A DNA stretch of 64,000 nt, from assembly GCA_964351395.1 (NCBI GenBank), contig CAYGOF010000001.1, positions 867,346 through 931,345 on the forward strand, given 5' to 3'. Every line of letters begins with the position of its first letter. Positions within the stretch are counted from its first letter, which is position 1. Origin of the DNA: Imperialibacter sp964351395. GTDB lineage: Bacteria; Bacteroidota; Bacteroidia; Cytophagales; Cyclobacteriaceae. A model generated the notes under the pieces. That model searched no databases. It was not told where the DNA came from and worked only from the letters and a program-made list of their open reading frames with translations. Position numbers and translations under genes: made by a program. Below, piece after piece: positions 1 through 8,183 of the stretch.

Positions 1-1788
1 GACAAGGGTATGAAGTACACGATTAATCAGACGATGATGAGGGTGGATTTGCCAAAGGCCCTGGAGCCTGGAGGAAAGGTATCTTTCAAAATTGCCTGGT
101 CATACAACATTAACGACAGGATGCTCGAAGGACCTCGCTCTGGATATGAATATTTTCCAAAGGATGGCAACTATGTATATACGGTTGCCCAGTTTTACCC
201 ACGCATGGCTGTTTATGATGACATCAATGGCTGGCAAAACAAGCAGTTTTTAGGCAGAGGAGAATTTGCTCTTCCATTTGGTGACTTTACTTTTAGTGTT
301 ACGGTGCCTGCAGACCATGTTCTAGGTGCCACCGGTACCTTGCAAAATGCTTCCCAGGTACTTACGACAGAACAACTAGCTCGATTCGAAAAGGCTAAAA
401 AGACCTTCGACAAACCTGTTATCATCGTCACTCAAAAAGAGGCAGAAAAGGCCGAGAAATCAAAGTCAAACGAAAAGAAGACCTGGACTTTTAAGGCAGA
501 AAATGTTCGTGATGTCGCTTTTGCTACATCCAGAAAGTTTATTTGGGATGCCATGGCAGTTGACCTTAACGGCAAAACTCCATTAGCGATGAGTTATTAT
601 CCAAAGGAAGGCAACCCACTTTGGGAAAGAGAGTCGACGAAGGCAGTAGCCAATACTTTGATTACCTATTCAAAGCACACTATTGACTATCCGTACCCAA
701 AGGCAATTTCAGTTCATGCGGCTTCTATTGGTATGGAATATCCGATGATATGCTTCAATTTTGGTCGCCCTGATCCTGATGGTAGTTATACCGACCAAAA
801 GAAATGGGGAATGATAGGAGTGATAGTGCACGAAGTTGGCCACAACTTTTTTCCTATGATCATCAACTCTGACGAGCGTCAATGGACCTGGATGGACGAA
901 GGTTTGAATACCTTTGTACAGTCGCTTACTCAAAAGGAGCACTATCCGGATATGCCGGTTCGTCGTGGATGTGCCTCCTGTATAGTAGACTACATGAAAG
1001 GTGACAAAGAGGGTATTCGCCCGATCATGACCAACTCAGAGCAAATCTTGCAGTTTGGAAATAATGCCTATGCTAAGCCAGCTGCAGCGTTGAGCGTATT
1101 ACGCGAGACGATTATGGGCCCAGAGCTTTTTGACTATGCATTCAAAGAATACGCTGAAAGATGGGCATTTAAGCACCCATCGCCTGCAGACTTCTTCAGA
1201 AGTATGGAAGATGCGTCGGCCATGGACCTCGATTGGTTCTGGAGAGGTTGGTTCTATTCAACCGATAATGTTGATGTAGATCTGGCGAATGTGAAGTGGT
1301 ATAAGATGGCCACTAATGAGAAAGGTTTCGAAAACCAGGTATCGGCCTCTGGCGAAGTGATGGGTGCGGATGGCAAAAAAGCGCCTGCCACCAACTTTCA
1401 GGAAGCTGCAGAGACCTTCGTTTTCAGTGGCACTTCTGACGATTCCTACAGAGAATTTATGAACAAAGTGGACGATGAAGCCATCAAACAAAAGCATGCC
1501 AACACCAATTTTTATGAGCTAACGCTTAAGAATGTTGGTGGCCTTGTCACTCCTGTGATCGTTCAATGGACCTATGCTGACGGCACCACAGAAAGAGAGT
1601 ATATTCCGGCGGAAATATGGAGGCACAACGAGCACGAAGTGACCAAAGTGTTTGCCAAAAGTAAAGAAGTGGTGAATATTGAACTGGACCCTGATAAAGA
1701 AACGGCAGACGTGGAAATTGACAATAACTTTTTCCCGCGACAGGATGTGAAAAGCAGGTTTGATCAGTTCAAGGAGAAGAAGAACTAA
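1..1788 (+). CDS. Secreted M1-family zinc metallopeptidase, 5' end cut off by window
   Basis: The frame is open from base 1 (Asp-Lys-Gly before the first Met at 10), so the N-terminus lies upstream. The protein has the gluzincin zinc site HEVGH (bases 829-843) followed 18 residues later by the third ligand Glu in the WMDEG motif. Upstream is an IGMEYPM segment, the counterpart of the M1 exopeptidase motif GxMEN. M1 enzymes remove N-terminal residues from peptides. The next gene downstream is a close full-length paralogue with a signal peptide, so this one is probably also exported. The C-terminal third has an AEIWR(H/K)NEHEV segment shared with the paralogue and no recognisable T9SS tail. The family call is secure; substrate is unknown. 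Confidence 0.93.
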   Translation, partial: DKGMKYTINQTMMRVDLPKALEPGGKVSFKIAWSYNINDRMLEGPRSGYEYFPKDGNYVYTVAQFYPRMAVYDDINGWQNKQFLGRGEFALPFGDFTFSVTVPADHVLGATGTLQNASQVLTTEQLARFEKAKKTFDKPVIIVTQKEAEKAEKSKSNEKKTWTFKAENVRDVAFATSRKFIWDAMAVDLNGKTPLAMSYYPKEGNPLWERESTKAVANTLITYSKHTIDYPYPKAISVHAASIGMEYPMICFNFGRPDPDGSYTDQKKWGMIGVIVHEVGHNFFPMIINSDERQWTWMDEGLNTFVQSLTQKEHYPDMPVRRGCASCIVDYMKGDKEGIRPIMTNSEQILQFGNNAYAKPAAALSVLRETIMGPELFDYAFKEYAERWAFKHPSPADFFRSMEDASAMDLDWFWRGWFYSTDNVDVDLANVKWYKMATNEKGFENQVSASGEVMGADGKKAPATNFQEAAETFVFSGTSDDSYREFMNKVDDEAIKQKHANTNFYELTLKNVGGLVTPVIVQWTYADGTTEREYIPAEIWRHNEHEVTKVFAKSKEVVNIELDPDKETADVEIDNNFFPRQDVKSRFDQFKEKKN

Positions 1789-1810
1789 AAAACACACTTA
1801 AGAAATGATG

Positions 1811-1858
1811 TTAGAAAACAAGCCCGGTTAATTGATTTTCCGGGCTTGTTTTGTCTAA
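1811..1858 (+). terminator. Intrinsic terminator-like hairpin after first M1 gene
   Basis: The arms TTAG-A-AAACAAGCCCGG and CCGGGCTTGTTTTGTCTAA pair almost perfectly around a 12-base AT-rich loop, and the right arm contains a T-rich stretch. It sits between the stop at 1788 and the chosen start of the next gene at 1897, so the two paralogues are probably separate transcripts. Confidence 0.7.
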
Positions 1859-1896
1859 CCAAAACAAAATCGACAAAGGAAAAATTACTCAGTTTT

Positions 1897-4128
1897 ATGA
1901 AAAGGATTCTATTCAGCGGCTTTATCATAGCTGCAGCCTGTTTCACGACAGACAGGGCGAACGCCCAGGGCCAATGGGGGCAAAAATTTGAGCAGATGGG
2001 TACTATGTTGCCTACGCCCAATACCTATCGCACAGCATCAGGCGCTCCAGGAAGGGACTACTGGCAGCAAAAAGCCGATTATGACATAGCTGTTACGCTG
2101 AACGACAACAATCAGTCTGTTTCAGGAACCGAAACTATTACCTATCATAATCAGTCGCCTGATCAGTTGAAGTATTTATGGCTACAGCTTGACCAAAACA
2201 TGAGAGCAAAGGACTCCAACAGCCCTTTGGTTGCTTCAAGTAATATGCCCGACACTATTTCTGGGAAGTCGCTTCAGCAAAGAATTACCCGCGATCAAGA
2301 CTTTGACGGGGGATTCAAGATTGCCTCGGTTACCAGTGTTGATGGCAAAGCACTTCCATATACCATTAACAAAACCATGATGAGGGTAGACCTTCCTCAA
2401 ACCCTTGAACCTGGGGCCAACGTTTCTTTCAAAGTATCGTGGTCATACAATGTAAATGACCGCATGCAGTTGGGGGGGCGCTCAGGTTATGAGTACTTTC
2501 CAAAAGATGGCAACTACCTGTACACGATCGCACAGTGGTTTCCACGCATGGCTGTTTACGACGACGTAAATGGATGGCAGAACAAACAGTTTCTTGGTTC
2601 AGGAGAATTTGCTCTGGCATTTGGAGATTATACCGTTCGGATCACCACTGCCGCAGATCACGTTGTTGCTTCAACAGGGGTGCTTCAAAATCCAAAGGAA
2701 GTGCTGACAGCTACTCAGCTAGAGAGGTTTGAGAAAGCAAAGACAAGCTTTGACAAACCGGTGATTATTATTTCTGAGGAAGAGGCGATCAAAAACGAAA
2801 AATCCAGAGCCAAGGGCACCAAAACCTGGATTTTCAAAGCGGACAACGTGCGTGACTTTGCCTTTGTTTCTTCGAGAAAATTTATCTGGGATGCGCAGGC
2901 AGTAAAGTTTGAAAACAATACGCCACTGGCCATGAGCTTTTATCCGAAAGAAGGTAACCCACTTTGGGAGAAAGAGTCTACCAAGGCAGTGGTGAACACT
3001 CTGAATACCTATTCCAAATATACCATCGACTACCCTTATCCGGTTGCTCAGTCCATTCATACAGCATCTATCGGCATGGAGTACCCAATGATTTGTTTTA
3101 ACTATGGTCGCCCCAATGCTGATGGTACCTATTCACAGCGGACCCTTGAGGGCATGGTAGGAGTAATAGTGCATGAGGTTGGTCACAACTACTTTCCGAT
3201 GATTATCAACAATGACGAACGCCAGTGGGCCTGGATGGATGAAGGGATTAATACGTTTCTTGAGCACCAGACAGTCGTCGAAAACTATCCGGGCTTCGAC
3301 ACTACCTGGGGCACACCTGCTGGGGTTGTGAACTATATGAAAGGAGAAAAAAATAGTCTCCGTCCCATCATGACTAACCCAGAAAATGGAAGGTCGCTTG
3401 GTTATGAGGCCTATGGCAAACCTTCGGCAGGGCTTGTTTTGCTTCGCGAAACCATCATGGGTCCTGAGCTGTTTGATGCTGCTTTCAAAGAGTATGCGCA
3501 GCGCTGGGCGTTTAAGCATCCATCTCCAGCTGACTTTTTCCGAACCATGGAAGATGCCTCGGCTGTTGATCTCGATTGGTTCTGGAAAGGCTGGTTCTAC
3601 AGTGTAGATGCCTGCGACATAGCAGTTGATAAAGTGCAATGGTATAAGATGAATGTTGATGCGAAGGGCTTTGAAAATCAGGTAAAAGTGAGTGGCGATG
3701 GCAGCCTGGTTGGAAGTGCCGAGGCGATGGACAATGGATTGGCGGCACCAAAGCCGTTTACCATGGCCAACACCAAGAGTTCTGAATACGGAGAATTTAA
3801 AAACTCTGTTGACGACAAAGCCATTCAAAAGAGAAACGCAGAAAAGAACTTTTATGAGGTGACATTCAAGAACGAGGGCGACTTAATGATGCCGATCATT
3901 ATTGAATGGTCTTATGCAGACGGCTCAAAAGAGAGGGAATATATTCCTGCAGAAATCTGGAGAAAGAATGAACATGAAGTGACCAAGGTGTTTGCAAAAG
4001 ACAAGCAAGTGGTGGGCATTAAGCTGGATCCAAAAAACGAGACACCAGATATCCAGCAAAGCAATAACGTATATCCGAGAGTTGATAATAAAAGCAGGTT
4101 CGAAAAGTTTAAAGACGGATCGAACTAA
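1897..4128 (+). CDS. Secreted M1-family zinc metallopeptidase (paralogue 2)
   Basis: This is a 743-residue secreted aminopeptidase-type protein. The ATG at 1897 is preferred over upstream in-frame starts because it begins directly with a signal peptide (MKRILFSGF..., ending near RANAQ). It has an N-terminal M1 beta domain, an IGMEYPM motif, the zinc site HEVGH at about residues 426-430, and the third zinc ligand Glu about 449 in WMDEG, giving the HExxH-x18-E spacing of the family. It closely matches the gene before it along its length, so the pair is a tandem duplication. The C-terminus (IPAEIWRKNEHEV) shows no T9SS sorting domain, so a periplasmic location is likely. It probably cleaves N-terminal residues from imported or extracellular peptides. 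Confidence 0.94.
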   Translation: MKRILFSGFIIAAACFTTDRANAQGQWGQKFEQMGTMLPTPNTYRTASGAPGRDYWQQKADYDIAVTLNDNNQSVSGTETITYHNQSPDQLKYLWLQLDQNMRAKDSNSPLVASSNMPDTISGKSLQQRITRDQDFDGGFKIASVTSVDGKALPYTINKTMMRVDLPQTLEPGANVSFKVSWSYNVNDRMQLGGRSGYEYFPKDGNYLYTIAQWFPRMAVYDDVNGWQNKQFLGSGEFALAFGDYTVRITTAADHVVASTGVLQNPKEVLTATQLERFEKAKTSFDKPVIIISEEEAIKNEKSRAKGTKTWIFKADNVRDFAFVSSRKFIWDAQAVKFENNTPLAMSFYPKEGNPLWEKESTKAVVNTLNTYSKYTIDYPYPVAQSIHTASIGMEYPMICFNYGRPNADGTYSQRTLEGMVGVIVHEVGHNYFPMIINNDERQWAWMDEGINTFLEHQTVVENYPGFDTTWGTPAGVVNYMKGEKNSLRPIMTNPENGRSLGYEAYGKPSAGLVLLRETIMGPELFDAAFKEYAQRWAFKHPSPADFFRTMEDASAVDLDWFWKGWFYSVDACDIAVDKVQWYKMNVDAKGFENQVKVSGDGSLVGSAEAMDNGLAAPKPFTMANTKSSEYGEFKNSVDDKAIQKRNAEKNFYEVTFKNEGDLMMPIIIEWSYADGSKEREYIPAEIWRKNEHEVTKVFAKDKQVVGIKLDPKNETPDIQQSNNVYPRVDNKSRFEKFKDGSN

Positions 4129-4136
4129 AAAGAGCA

Positions 4137-4166
4137 GGCTCGCCATTCATTTGGCGAGCCTTTTTT
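4137..4166 (+). terminator. Intrinsic terminator between convergent genes
   Basis: An 8-bp stem GGCTCGCC/GGCGAGCC with an 8-base loop is followed by six T residues. It lies just after the second M1 peptidase stop and before the convergent gene ending at 4182. Confidence 0.85.
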
Positions 4167-4181
4167 GGCTGTTAGGAGTAT

Positions 4182-5315
4182 CTACCGGATCTTCATTTCA
4201 TCTTTGAAGTTCTGAATATAATTTTTTAGTGCTTCATCCATTGTTTCGTCAGCATCCCACTTTGTTCCCAGGTACACGTCGCCGGTAACCAGATGCTTCA
4301 CATAAAATTTGTAGACGGGTGCGTTCACCGGGATCGTTCTTAGGATCGTCTTCCCATTACTGGTTTTCATGGTGATATAGTCCGTCTCATTTTTGTCCAC
4401 TTCGTAGTTCAGCATTTCTCTGATTGTGTAGCCGGTTGTGTTAAGGTTTAGCAACACATACTGAAAACCAGCATTGTAAAGTTTCTTATCATCGCCGTCG
4501 TATTCTACCAGGTCATATTTGAATGGATAATCTTGCAAGGCACTCTTCAATACATTGTTGGAGGAAGCTACTTTTGAGTTGTATCGAGCGATTTCTTTCT
4601 CCACATTATTGTTAACAATCCCGCCTGGCTTGTCGGCGGGGATCTCTACTTTAGTGTACATGGGCACTGCCAGCTTATCAATTTTAAGATCAACGGCAAA
4701 AGATGGGAACTTACGTTTTGTGATCAGGTCAACATCCGTAAAGAATTCTGGCTTTTCGGTGATCAGGAAGTTTTTGTTCTCCTGCTTTGATTTATAGACA
4801 GCACGTCCGAGGTTTTTTACTACCTTTTCAAAGTCTTTGTCCTGATCTTTCCAGGCTTGCTGACCATTCGACATAAAGGTATCCGTTTCATTATAGGGAG
4901 TAATGACTACCACCACTCGTTCACTTTCTTTTCCACCGATTTTTAAGTTGACTTTACTCAAAAGGATGAGGTTTTTGATTTGCCGAGAATTGAGAAAGTT
5001 GGAAAAAGCTTCAGTTACGTCTATTCCAGCCATTACATCGTCAATGTTCATGTAGGCAACGGCATCAATTCCCATTTTGCGAAATTCAGCATGCATGTCG
5101 GCCGAAAAGCCTTTCCAGTCACCACGCTCGGATGTAGTTCTACTTTTTGGAGGGACACTGACTAAAACTGCCGATCGTGTAGATAAAAGATCGGCCGGCA
5201 GGTCGTTGGTATAGTCCAGAAACCGAAAACCTGCTATATTTATTTCTTCTTCCTGTGCCTGGGAGCTAAAGCCGACCAAACAAAGCACAAATGTAAAAGC
5301 GAGTAAATGTCTCAT
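4182..5315 (-). CDS. Secreted protein of unknown function (377 aa)
   Basis: I do not recognise the family. The ATG at 5315 is chosen because it starts a clean signal peptide (MRHLLAFTFVLCLVGFSSQAQ); the longer frame would need a TTG start at 5345. The mature protein is soluble-looking, mixed alpha/beta and rich in Asp, Lys and Glu. It contains segments such as LLSTRSAVLVSVPP and RTTSERGDWKGF early, and a C-terminal half that reads like a periplasmic domain (YTIREMLNYEVDKNETDY). No lipobox, T9SS tail or catalytic motif is visible. It is convergent with the M1 peptidase and divergent from the M28 peptidase. Gene reality is well supported by length, signal peptide and codon pattern; function is unassigned. 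Confidence 0.75.
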   Translation of the reverse strand: MRHLLAFTFVLCLVGFSSQAQEEEINIAGFRFLDYTNDLPADLLSTRSAVLVSVPPKSRTTSERGDWKGFSADMHAEFRKMGIDAVAYMNIDDVMAGIDVTEAFSNFLNSRQIKNLILLSKVNLKIGGKESERVVVVITPYNETDTFMSNGQQAWKDQDKDFEKVVKNLGRAVYKSKQENKNFLITEKPEFFTDVDLITKRKFPSFAVDLKIDKLAVPMYTKVEIPADKPGGIVNNNVEKEIARYNSKVASSNNVLKSALQDYPFKYDLVEYDGDDKKLYNAGFQYVLLNLNTTGYTIREMLNYEVDKNETDYITMKTSNGKTILRTIPVNAPVYKFYVKHLVTGDVYLGTKWDADETMDEALKNYIQNFKDEMKIR

Positions 5316-5457
5316 AAGGTTTAAAGGATTACGTATTACATTCAACAGTGAAAGACTTCTATTATTGCGGAACTAATCGCTTTTAAGAGTAAAACGAAAA
5401 GAGGTCGACAAGGTGCAATGCGCTGTGTCAAGGTAAATCAAAATATTTTCCGAAAAA

Positions 5458-6375
5458 ATGCAAATAAGAGCAAAAATCATAATAATGGGAAGGATGTTCG
5501 TTGCTGTCGTTCTGTTGCTGTCGTTTGAATTTTCAGTGAAGGCACAGGTGGACTCAACACGTTTGATGAATAACCTGAAGACGCTCTCCTCCAAGGAAAT
5601 GGGGGGAAGGAAAACAGGATCAAATGGGATTAGCAGGGCCCGGATTTTCATTAAAGACGCTTTTAGTAACGCTGGAATTATTGCGTTAGAGAGTAACTGG
5701 CTGATTCCTTTTGACATTAATGCCAAAGGTTATCCCTCACAAGGGGTGAATATAGTTGGCTTTTTGAAAGGCGAAAGTGATTCAGCAGTTGTAGTTACAG
5801 CGCACTATGATCACCTGGGCACTGAGCGAGATGGAATTTACTATGGAGCAGACGACAATGCATCGGGTACCAGTGTGCTCATTGAGGCTGCCTATTTGTT
5901 TGCAGCAAAAAAAGCACCACCAAAATACACCGTCATCTTTGCAGCGCTCGATGCAGAGGAAACGGGCTTACTAGGCGGATATGCGTTAGTAAAGTATTTG
6001 AAGAATGCCAATATTCCGGTGAAGCTGAATGTAAATATGGACATGGTGAGCAAAGGCTTTAACAACGAACTCTATGTTTCCGGCATCTACCATTATCCGC
6101 ACCTCAAGCCGCTTATCGATCTCAATGGAGACAGGTATGCTAAGGTGAAACTATTGCTGGGACATGATGTGCCCGGAACGGGGCCTGACGACTGGACGAT
6201 GTCTTCTGACCACGGGCCTTTTCATAAGCAGCAAATTCCGTTTCTCTATTTTGGCGTAGAGGACCACAAATATTACCATCAGCCAACCGACACCTTCGAA
6301 ACCACACCTTTCAGCTTTTTTTACCATGCCGCAGAAACGATTACTGGTTTACTCAACGAATATCTTAACCAATGA
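5458..6375 (+). CDS. Secreted M28-family zinc peptidase
   Basis: An approximately 305-residue M28 aminopeptidase-type protein with an N-terminal signal sequence ending near FSVKAQ. The start is ATG 5458 or the in-frame ATG 5485, which gives a tighter signal peptide. The dinuclear zinc site is visible in order: His in AHYDH (about residue 116), Asp in GADDNASG, the catalytic and ligand Glu pair in DAEETG, Asp in NVNMDM and His in YYHQPTD. Such enzymes release N-terminal residues from peptides in the periplasm or outside the cell. The stop codon overlaps the start of the DNA glycosylase gene by 4 bases (ATGA), so the two are probably co-transcribed despite unrelated roles. Confidence 0.92.
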   Translation: MQIRAKIIIMGRMFVAVVLLLSFEFSVKAQVDSTRLMNNLKTLSSKEMGGRKTGSNGISRARIFIKDAFSNAGIIALESNWLIPFDINAKGYPSQGVNIVGFLKGESDSAVVVTAHYDHLGTERDGIYYGADDNASGTSVLIEAAYLFAAKKAPPKYTVIFAALDAEETGLLGGYALVKYLKNANIPVKLNVNMDMVSKGFNNELYVSGIYHYPHLKPLIDLNGDRYAKVKLLLGHDVPGTGPDDWTMSSDHGPFHKQQIPFLYFGVEDHKYYHQPTDTFETTPFSFFYHAAETITGLLNEYLNQ

Positions 6376-6941
6376 CAGATAACCAAACCCGATGCGCCTG
6401 GTGCCTTGACTTCGACGATTACGTGAAATACCACGACGAAGAATGGGGTGTGCCGGTACACGACGACCGAACACATTTCGAATTTTTGATTCTCGAAGGG
6501 GCACAGGCTGGCTTGAGCTGGAGCACGATTTTGAAAAAGCGACAGGGTTACCGAGACTCCTTTGCTGGTTTTGATCCTGCGATCGTTGCCCAATTTACGC
6601 CGGGTATTGTGGAAGAACTACTGCTTTTTCCTGGCATTATCCGTAACCGACTCAAAGTGCAAAGTGCGATTACCAATGCAAAGCAGTTTCTCAAAGTGCA
6701 GGATGAGTTTGGAAGCTTCGACAAGTATGTCTGGCAGTTTGTGAACAATAAGCCGATCGTTAACCAGTGGAGAGATTATAAAACTGCACCGGCAACTACC
6801 AAAGAATCAGATGCTTTGAGCAAAGACTTAAAAAAGCGGGGATTTAAGTTCGTGGGAAGCACAATTATTTATGCCTACATGCAGGCCTGTGGTTTGGTGA
6901 ACGATCATGTGGTGGGTTGTTTTAGGTATCAGGAGGTTTAG
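6372..6941 (+). CDS. tag: DNA-3-methyladenine glycosylase I
   Basis: A 189-residue base-excision repair enzyme that removes 3-methyladenine from alkylated DNA. It matches Tag along its whole length: CxW near the N-terminus (Cys8), YHDEEWGVP (His21), LILEGAQAGLSW with the conserved Glu, and a C-terminal NDHVVGC segment. Cys8, His21 and the C-terminal His and Cys correspond to the four zinc ligands known in the Escherichia coli protein. The start overlaps the upstream M28 peptidase stop by 4 bases, which implies translational coupling. The protein is cytoplasmic with no signal peptide. Confidence 0.96.
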   Translation: MTDNQTRCAWCLDFDDYVKYHDEEWGVPVHDDRTHFEFLILEGAQAGLSWSTILKKRQGYRDSFAGFDPAIVAQFTPGIVEELLLFPGIIRNRLKVQSAITNAKQFLKVQDEFGSFDKYVWQFVNNKPIVNQWRDYKTAPATTKESDALSKDLKKRGFKFVGSTIIYAYMQACGLVNDHVVGCFRYQEV

Positions 6942-7058
6942 TATACGGCCTATAAAATTGGAAACCCTGCTTAGCTCAGAGACAATCAATATGGGTAATT
7001 TCAAGAAGATTAGACCTGAGGTTCCATGCATAGACATTTTTTTGCCCGTGTCATTAAG

Positions 7059-8117
7059 TCACTTTGTTAGATCTTTTGACGTTGCCAAAGCTATTACCCG
7101 GCCTTTGTCGCCTACAGCATTGTAGAAATGGTAAACGACTCCCTTCCATTTTATCACCCAGGGCTTGTGGGCATATTTTTTATCATAATCCTCGGATGAG
7201 GCAATTAAATCTTCTCCCTCCCAATCTGTCCAGTTGATCAAATCGTAGGAGCAAGCAAACCTTTCAAAAGCACCTGGCTTCCAGAAGGCCCCAAAATAGA
7301 ACATCACATACAGATCTCCGATTTTTGCAATTTGTGCATCCCCACAAATGCCTTTCCCTTTCGTAATGACTGGGTTTTCCCCATATCGTTTCCATGTAAG
7401 CATGTCGTCAGATACTGCCATAGCGATACTTTCAAAGTTGGCAGAATCCCCTTTGGCGTTGTAATACATTACAAAGCGGTGCCCTGTATGCTCCTTGTTA
7501 TCCCGAAGAACAAGGCTTTTGTAAATAGTTTTATTATCATACCATCGAACATCTTCATCTTCAGGCGACAAAAGTGGAGCATTCATTCTATTCCATTCGC
7601 TGGCTTCAGTTATTGTTGTGGTAGTTGCTAAACCAACTTTTAGGGAGCCCGCCTCGTACCCTTCCGTGTTTCCACCCAGGTAGCTCATCCAATATTTATC
7701 ATTGTAATTTTCGACTGAATAATCACCCCCCCAATCGGTGTCAATCAGCGACACATAACCAGCCTTTTGGTTCGCATCCCATGTGTTTTCAGTAAACGAT
7801 AATATTTTTCCTTCGGAGTGCCAATGGAGTAAGTCATCACTTTCAGACAGCCATGTCTCATATCCTTGTCCATCGAATGCAATGTAAGTCATATACCATT
7901 TGCCATCTTTTCTGAAAATGGTCGGAGAGTCTACCATTGTCGCGCTATCGGGTTGCTGAATGACGACACCATACTTAAACGGAGTTTTTATTTCATTGAA
8001 AATTTGCTCCATTTCTTTCTGTGGAACTACCGTATTTCGTATAGGTTTTTTTTGACTACAACTAGTCAATAGCGTAGCTACAATTGCCAGGGATGTTAAT
8101 AATATTCTGTTCCTCAT
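7059..8117 (-). CDS. GH43-like five-bladed propeller lipoprotein (putative glycosidase)
   Basis: A 352-residue protein with a lipoprotein signal (lipobox LLTSC near residues 16-20). The body contains repeated propeller-blade signatures of the GH43/GH32/GH117-like superfamily: SPTIFRKDGKWYMTYIAFD, ENYNDKYWMSYLGG, GDLYVMFYFGAF and KGVVYHFYNAVG. Such proteins act on glycosidic bonds in arabinans, xylans or marine algal glycans; the exact family and substrate cannot be fixed from motifs alone. It lies 66 bases downstream of a sulfatase on the same strand, which suggests they act together on a sulfated polysaccharide. No SusC/SusD pair is present nearby. Confidence 0.8.
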   Translation of the reverse strand: MRNRILLTSLAIVATLLTSCSQKKPIRNTVVPQKEMEQIFNEIKTPFKYGVVIQQPDSATMVDSPTIFRKDGKWYMTYIAFDGQGYETWLSESDDLLHWHSEGKILSFTENTWDANQKAGYVSLIDTDWGGDYSVENYNDKYWMSYLGGNTEGYEAGSLKVGLATTTTITEASEWNRMNAPLLSPEDEDVRWYDNKTIYKSLVLRDNKEHTGHRFVMYYNAKGDSANFESIAMAVSDDMLTWKRYGENPVITKGKGICGDAQIAKIGDLYVMFYFGAFWKPGAFERFACSYDLINWTDWEGEDLIASSEDYDKKYAHKPWVIKWKGVVYHFYNAVGDKGRVIALATSKDLTK

Positions 8118-8183
8118 ATCAAGATGGCTGTTGTCAAAAAATTAGCCGCTAGTATTTCCCTCGACCAAGCTTTTTTTTGAGAT

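Noticed and set aside
3133..3828. 231-aa antisense ORF inside second M1 peptidase gene
   Set aside because: It overlaps a well-supported coding sequence completely and has no family signature.
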